DNA of 64,000 nt from Siphonodentalium dalli (lineage: Eukaryota; Mollusca; Scaphopoda; Gadilida; Siphonodentaliidae), in NCBI GenBank assembly GCA_032622095.1, contig CP136063.1, positions 182,137,956 to 182,201,955 on the forward strand, written 5' to 3'. Shown here in pieces: positions 59,660 to 64,000 of the stretch. Position numbers and translations under genes: made by a program. Position 1 is the stretch's first letter. Each line of letters begins with the position of its first letter. The notes beneath the pieces are model-generated. The model made no database searches, was not told the origin of the DNA, and saw only the letters and a program-made list of their open reading frames with translations.

Positions 59660-61100
59660 ATGTCTGCGGGTAAATCACACATGCTCATAACAGCCACATG
59701 GCTTTCATAACTCGTTGAAACCTTCTGTATGTATAATGAAGGTGGGGTAATACTCTTAATTACGCTTCTTAGTTACACGTTATACATCGGATAGACTTAC
59801 ATCTAAACTTATCTTAGCCGAATAACCGTGCACGTACTCATGTGAGTCGGGTGAGTTTCATTCACCAGATCAATTCCTTCTATCTACACATACGTGTAAC
59901 TGAACCTCGCTAGTATTACTTAGGGATGAAGAAATGTAGTTGGCCCTCGATGGTAACTCACACATATCTGATATATGCATCTCTAGTAAATACTCCACTT
60001 GAAATATTTCCGTGTATCAGATGTGTATACGGTTACGACGGAGGGGCAACGGAGCGCACTATAGTCGCCAAAAACTTCATTATATGGCGAATACACCACT
60101 CCAGTTATATATTTTCCCTTCTTTTTTCTTTGGATAACGCATTTTGATTATCCCTTTTTCATCGTGTTTTTGTTGAATAAAACAATAATAAAAATGTGTC
60201 TTTCGTGTAACATTAAGACCACACGGACAAGTTCTTTGGCCAGATAATGGTTATATATGGCAAAAACTATTTAGCAAAATTTAGTGAGACCCTGAATATA
60301 TTAAACAAATCTTCCTTCATCAAAATGGAACTAGAAATGTCCAAAGTACATGTTATGTATATCGTGTAACACGCATGTCTTTACTGTAGCATATGACATT
60401 TTAAACTACACGGTAATTTATGAAATAACAATGTACATCCTTTATTATGCACGTCAGACTGCGAAATTGTTATTTTTGTCGCGCTATACTCGAAATATGA
60501 CATATTGGTATAGCTTAGTGGGGTTTCAACCTCCATGTGGTGCTCAAAATTGTATATCATGTAACGATGACCGTCTATACTGTCACATAAATGTCCCCAC
60601 TGTAACGCAGTGAATATTGAAATTTAAAAATGCTAAGTCATACAATTCCAAGGGAGTTTTTTTCAATTATCAGTGGTTTAAGCATATCGGATTCACGGCA
60701 TTAAACCAATACACAATATGATACGAATATTCTCTCTTGAAGAACTCTTTCGTATCGGCAAAATGTAATTTTCGAAAAACAGTTGATTCTACACATGGAA
60801 AAGACATGATTTAACATCATATAACCGGAAAAATTGTTTTTATTAGTTGTAAGATAACCCATTTTGACATGATCGAGTTACAACATGAAGTAGTTCTAAT
60901 ATTTTTTAATTGCAGCCATACAAAGTGTGTTTGTTACAGTATAGACATTATATATGCATAGCCAGCATTGACAATCCAACCAAATACAAATCATAGGTGA
61001 TTAAGCCTGCATTTTAGTGTTTTAATAACCCATAAGGTCTATTTATTCCAAACTATGACAAAATTACGTTTTCTGCCAACATATTTTTTTCAATTATTAC
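59660..61100. other. right arm of the large element, no second gene seen
   Basis: An 87-codon frame at 60350-60613 shows no domain. The arm is AT-rich with scattered GTGTAAC words. Confidence 0.45.
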
Positions 61101-61954
61101 CTGACTGAAATATGCGCCAAAATTGATAATGACTCATATATTTCTACCCGATACTAGCGGTCAACCATTCCATACGCACCATGGGCGCCGCTGACATATG
61201 TGGGGGCAATTTAAATATAAATCAGTGGGTCAGACGCTCGTTATACTATATATAAATTTGCTACCAAATCATGTCGTCGCTGCACCGAAATATCGGTGTT
61301 ACGGGATATAGTCACGGTTCGTTTGCACCTAAATATCGGTGTTACTGGTTCAAAGGGTTAAGGGAGTGGATCACCTTATTCCATGTTGGTTTGAGCTTTC
61401 TGTGTTGTTACTCCGGGGTACACAAATCAGAATTTGTCATAGAGATATGTCAGGGAATTTGCTAAACTGGCCAATTGATTGACTGATGGAAGGTTTCATG
61501 TCGTATCATCACAGGAATAATGTTGGTGTCAAGTTGGAACAGTTGGAAAGTTCCACAGTCCAAGGGGGTGCAAATGGCATATCGCGAACACGGGAGTTTG
61601 ATCTGGTTCAAGTGGGTGTGGAGTTGGAATTCCAAGGTAGATACCGCACCCGACGAAGACCATCCGCTGCCCACGTCCCTGTTCAGTCGCCAAGTCATAT
61701 TAATTGAGGTTAATTCCTCAATGCAGAATTAGGGATCTAGACACAGCGTCGGGGGATTGGTCCACAAAAGAGGGATGTCAGTAGAGAACCTGAAGTCATG
61801 GATGAGCCAGACTTAATTACCTGACAAAACCTCGATGTTTGTTTAGACATATTTATTTACCTCACTATTCTGTGCAAAAGCTCGAAATATTAAGGTATGC
61901 ATTTTTTTAGGACAAGTGCCGAAGTCATTCGCTTGTCAGGGAATAGCTCAGCCA

Positions 61955-62150
61955 TTAACATTTTCTATACATAATAGATCCTCCCATTCAGTCAAAAAAG
62001 TATACATTGGAATAGTCAATTATTCGTCGGGGGGGGGGGGTCGTGAAAATAAGCAGACGACAGATAATACAATTGCAGAAGGAGTCCTATTTAACGGAGA
62101 TAATATTTCGTTTGTTGAACTTATTTGTTTTTATTTGAACATTTCATAAG
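61955..62150 (-). mobile_element. TTAA MITE family C fragment
   Basis: TTAACATTTTCTATACATAA then ATTCAGTCAAAAAAGTATAC and AGCAGACGACAGATAATACA match family C in reverse. A poly-G tract replaces the GGAGGGGTGTTC block. Confidence 0.65.
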
Positions 62151-62368
62151 TGATAACTACTATAGTTAATGGTAATTTAGTACATAAATGGTTGATAAGG
62201 GCAATGAATATACTCACATATTGATAATACCACACGAAGAATAGGTGATATCCTTATTTATTACAGGATCCTACCCTTATTCCATTCAATAAACCCATTC
62301 GATAAATTGTGAAATTAAACGTTCGTTTAATAACCACTGTCGGATACCCGTTTAGGTTCGTTCGTTTC

Positions 62369-62379
62369 AAGATGGCGGC
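62369..62379 (+). promoter_or_regulatory. YY1-type AAGATGGCGGC motif
   Basis: AAGATGGCGGC is the extended YY1 initiator motif, often found at animal start sites with its ATG as the start codon. Here the ATG opens only 13 codons (MAAPTGKDKESLN) before a stop and no donor lies in frame, so any gene would be non-coding or start elsewhere. Confidence 0.35.
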
Positions 62380-64000
62380 GCCCACTGGAAAGGATAAGGA
62401 ATCACTGAACTAAATGGTTTCCCATCAGCGACAGTGTTAACGTTTCGGCCAAATTAACTGAATTGAAGCCTGCAGGCCATACCAGTGATGTTTACCCAGC
62501 TAGATTGACACCAGTTGATCACGAAAATGTAAGAAAAATCATAGGTCATGTGTTTACTTTTTAAAATAAATCCCCAAGTCTACGACAGGGCTATCTCACA
62601 GCTAGTTAAATAAATTTCCCGCTCACAAAAATCCTTTCCCCCATTCATTCACCAGTTTAAATTATTTAGATATTATGTACAATCAAATAAACGCGATGTC
62701 ATCCTTTAATAACGTGTCGCATGTATCAGGTGAAGGTCATTCTTCAGTTACCTTCACCTTTAGTATTCCACGGTGTACTCACTCCCCGACTCTAGAACAC
62801 ATTTAGCTCCCTGATTCCATAAACGGTAATTGTATATATAGGAGATATAGCACAGTAGCAATGTTATATTTATTTGAAAATTTCAAATGTTCAGGACAGA
62901 TTCGCAATATTTCCGATGATTCTGTTCAGGTTCAGAAACAATTTTCGTTCAGCTTCGGATGCATCAAAACCTCACCGCGAGAAGCGAAACGCCAAGCTGC
63001 AGTCGCGTTGTTATTGTGCGTGTTGCTTATCTTCTATTCGTAAAGATAACAAACACGATAATCGGGGAACACGTGGCATGGTTTTAGCCCACTATTATAG
63101 AGTAAAATTTAGGGGTTTTGAATTTGATAAAATTCAGTATCAGAGAATTTTAACAGTAAGAAGTTTTTATCGCTCGAAAAGCACGAAGCATTTAAGAGTT
63201 CACATTTTAGTTACCATGACATGATTCAAAGGCTACCTTTCGTAGCTAGCCATTCAATCCGGAATTCTATAATGGGCAAATTGTAATGACAAAGTCAATT
63301 TGACCCGCGACCAAAAGGACACAACATCGAGACATGAGGTTCTGAGAGGTTCTACGAATTCGCATTGGACCAAGCCCTCGCGCTTCGGTCAAATGCAGCT
63401 ATTTTGTTCATGTAAATATATTTTGTTATACATATATGTATGCTGGACGTCTGGCGGATATCATTAAAGCTATAATTCCCCAAGATCTGTGCACTTCTTA
63501 TAACCCCCATCCTCTACACGGAAACTCTCCTACTGGACTCGGAATACACGCTCTACTAAACCACTCCTGAATTATATGGGCGGATTTTCTTATGCATGCA
63601 TGTAAGATACATGTATGCGCACTTGTGGTTCCCCTCCCAACCTACATACGAGGCCACAAAGGTCGCCGCAGTATATATCAACAGATAACTATCCACAACT
63701 GTCGATATATCGTCCTGTTACATGCATGTTAAAGTATGCATGGCCATTGATATTAGACTGGTATTATTCCAAGCTGCAAAACAGGGTTCAGTCTCCTCGC
63801 TTCGCTAAATGCTGCACTGAACTCTGTACGGATCTAACTATCATTCAAAACCAGGTATTAAATCTCCATGTACCCCCGATATTGCCGAAGATAACTAATT
63901 AACGCCCTCGGGTGTATAATGTTCTAGAGATTCTAGATAGCTATGGTTCGCTGGGCGTTTTATTTATAGATATTGGGTTTTTCCGGTTGTGACAATTCGC

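Larger units (their letters stand above)
53524..61361. mobile_element. large TTAA-bounded element (7.8 kb) carrying a broken gene
   Basis: TTAACCCTTTGAACC (53524-53538) and GGTTCAAAGGGTTAA (61347-61361) are perfect 15-bp inverted ends with TTAA outermost. A second perfect 30-bp inverted repeat pairs 54870-54899 with 61109-61138 (TATGAGTCATTATCAATTTT…). GTTAC-x2-GA-x-ATA words are spread through both arms, and one gene-like reading region sits in the middle. The left arm is about 1.1 kb longer because of an internal duplication. piggyBac- or Kolobok-type origin is inferred from TTAA alone. No transposase with a recognised catalytic core is seen. Confidence 0.55.
61362..64000. other. intergenic, no gene recognised
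   Basis: A 116-codon frame at 62874-63224 and a 95-codon frame at 63615-63902 show no recognisable domain. A poly-G run (62030-62040) interrupts a MITE fragment. Confidence 0.45.

Noticed and set aside
62874-63224. 116-codon basic frame resembling the gene at 56.7 kb
   Set aside because: Only general Arg/Lys richness is shared; no block matches in order.

Overview
The window looks like nuclear DNA of an invertebrate animal, most likely a marine lophotrochozoan such as a mollusc. It is AT-rich, gene-poor and split by long introns, and it carries many kinds of animal transposon debris. I see no bacterial operons, no rRNA and no CRISPR array. The species cannot be named from the sequence alone.

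Only one intact host gene is clear. It is a ZIP-family (SLC39A1/2/3-type) metal-ion transporter on the minus strand. Exon 1 (37345-37183) and the last exon (25698-24728) join in phase across an 11.5 kb intron to give a predicted 377-residue protein. The intron is packed with small non-autonomous DNA transposons.

Layout. 1-3 kb holds repeat fragments. 3.0-4.35 kb holds two head-to-tail copies of an interspersed repeat loaded with nuclear-receptor half-sites. 7.15-8.0 kb is an 18/20-bp minisatellite. 8.2-8.6 kb is a LINE 3' end. 12.8 kb is a long palindrome. 13.84-15.75 kb is a hAT-like element with poly-G ends and a zinc-finger-like reading frame. 15.89-16.50 kb is a long-inverted-repeat element with a Myb/SANT-like first exon. 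19.3-24.5 kb is a cluster of TTAA-flanked MITEs. 24.7-37.35 kb is the ZIP gene. 39.6-46.4 kb holds LINE fragments, a paired CArG box, a 485-bp tandem duplication and more MITEs. 48.7-49.5 kb is a 30-bp minisatellite. 50.2-50.8 kb holds an L1-like RT remnant and a tRNA-like module inside an inverted repeat. 52.5 kb is a second copy of a double-hairpin MITE.

The most unusual stretch is 53,524-61,361. It is bounded by perfect 15-bp inverted ends that start with TTAA, and it has a further 30-bp inverted repeat inside. It carries a recurring GTTAC-x2-GA-x-ATA motif in its arms. In the middle lies a broken multi-domain gene (about 56.74-59.30 kb) with a basic N-terminal module, a run of 30-residue acidic repeats and a C-terminal barrel-like domain. 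I interpret it as a large TTAA-type (piggyBac- or Kolobok-like) element carrying its own or a captured gene.

At least five unrelated families here end in TTAACCCTTT, so one transposase type may have mobilised most of them.
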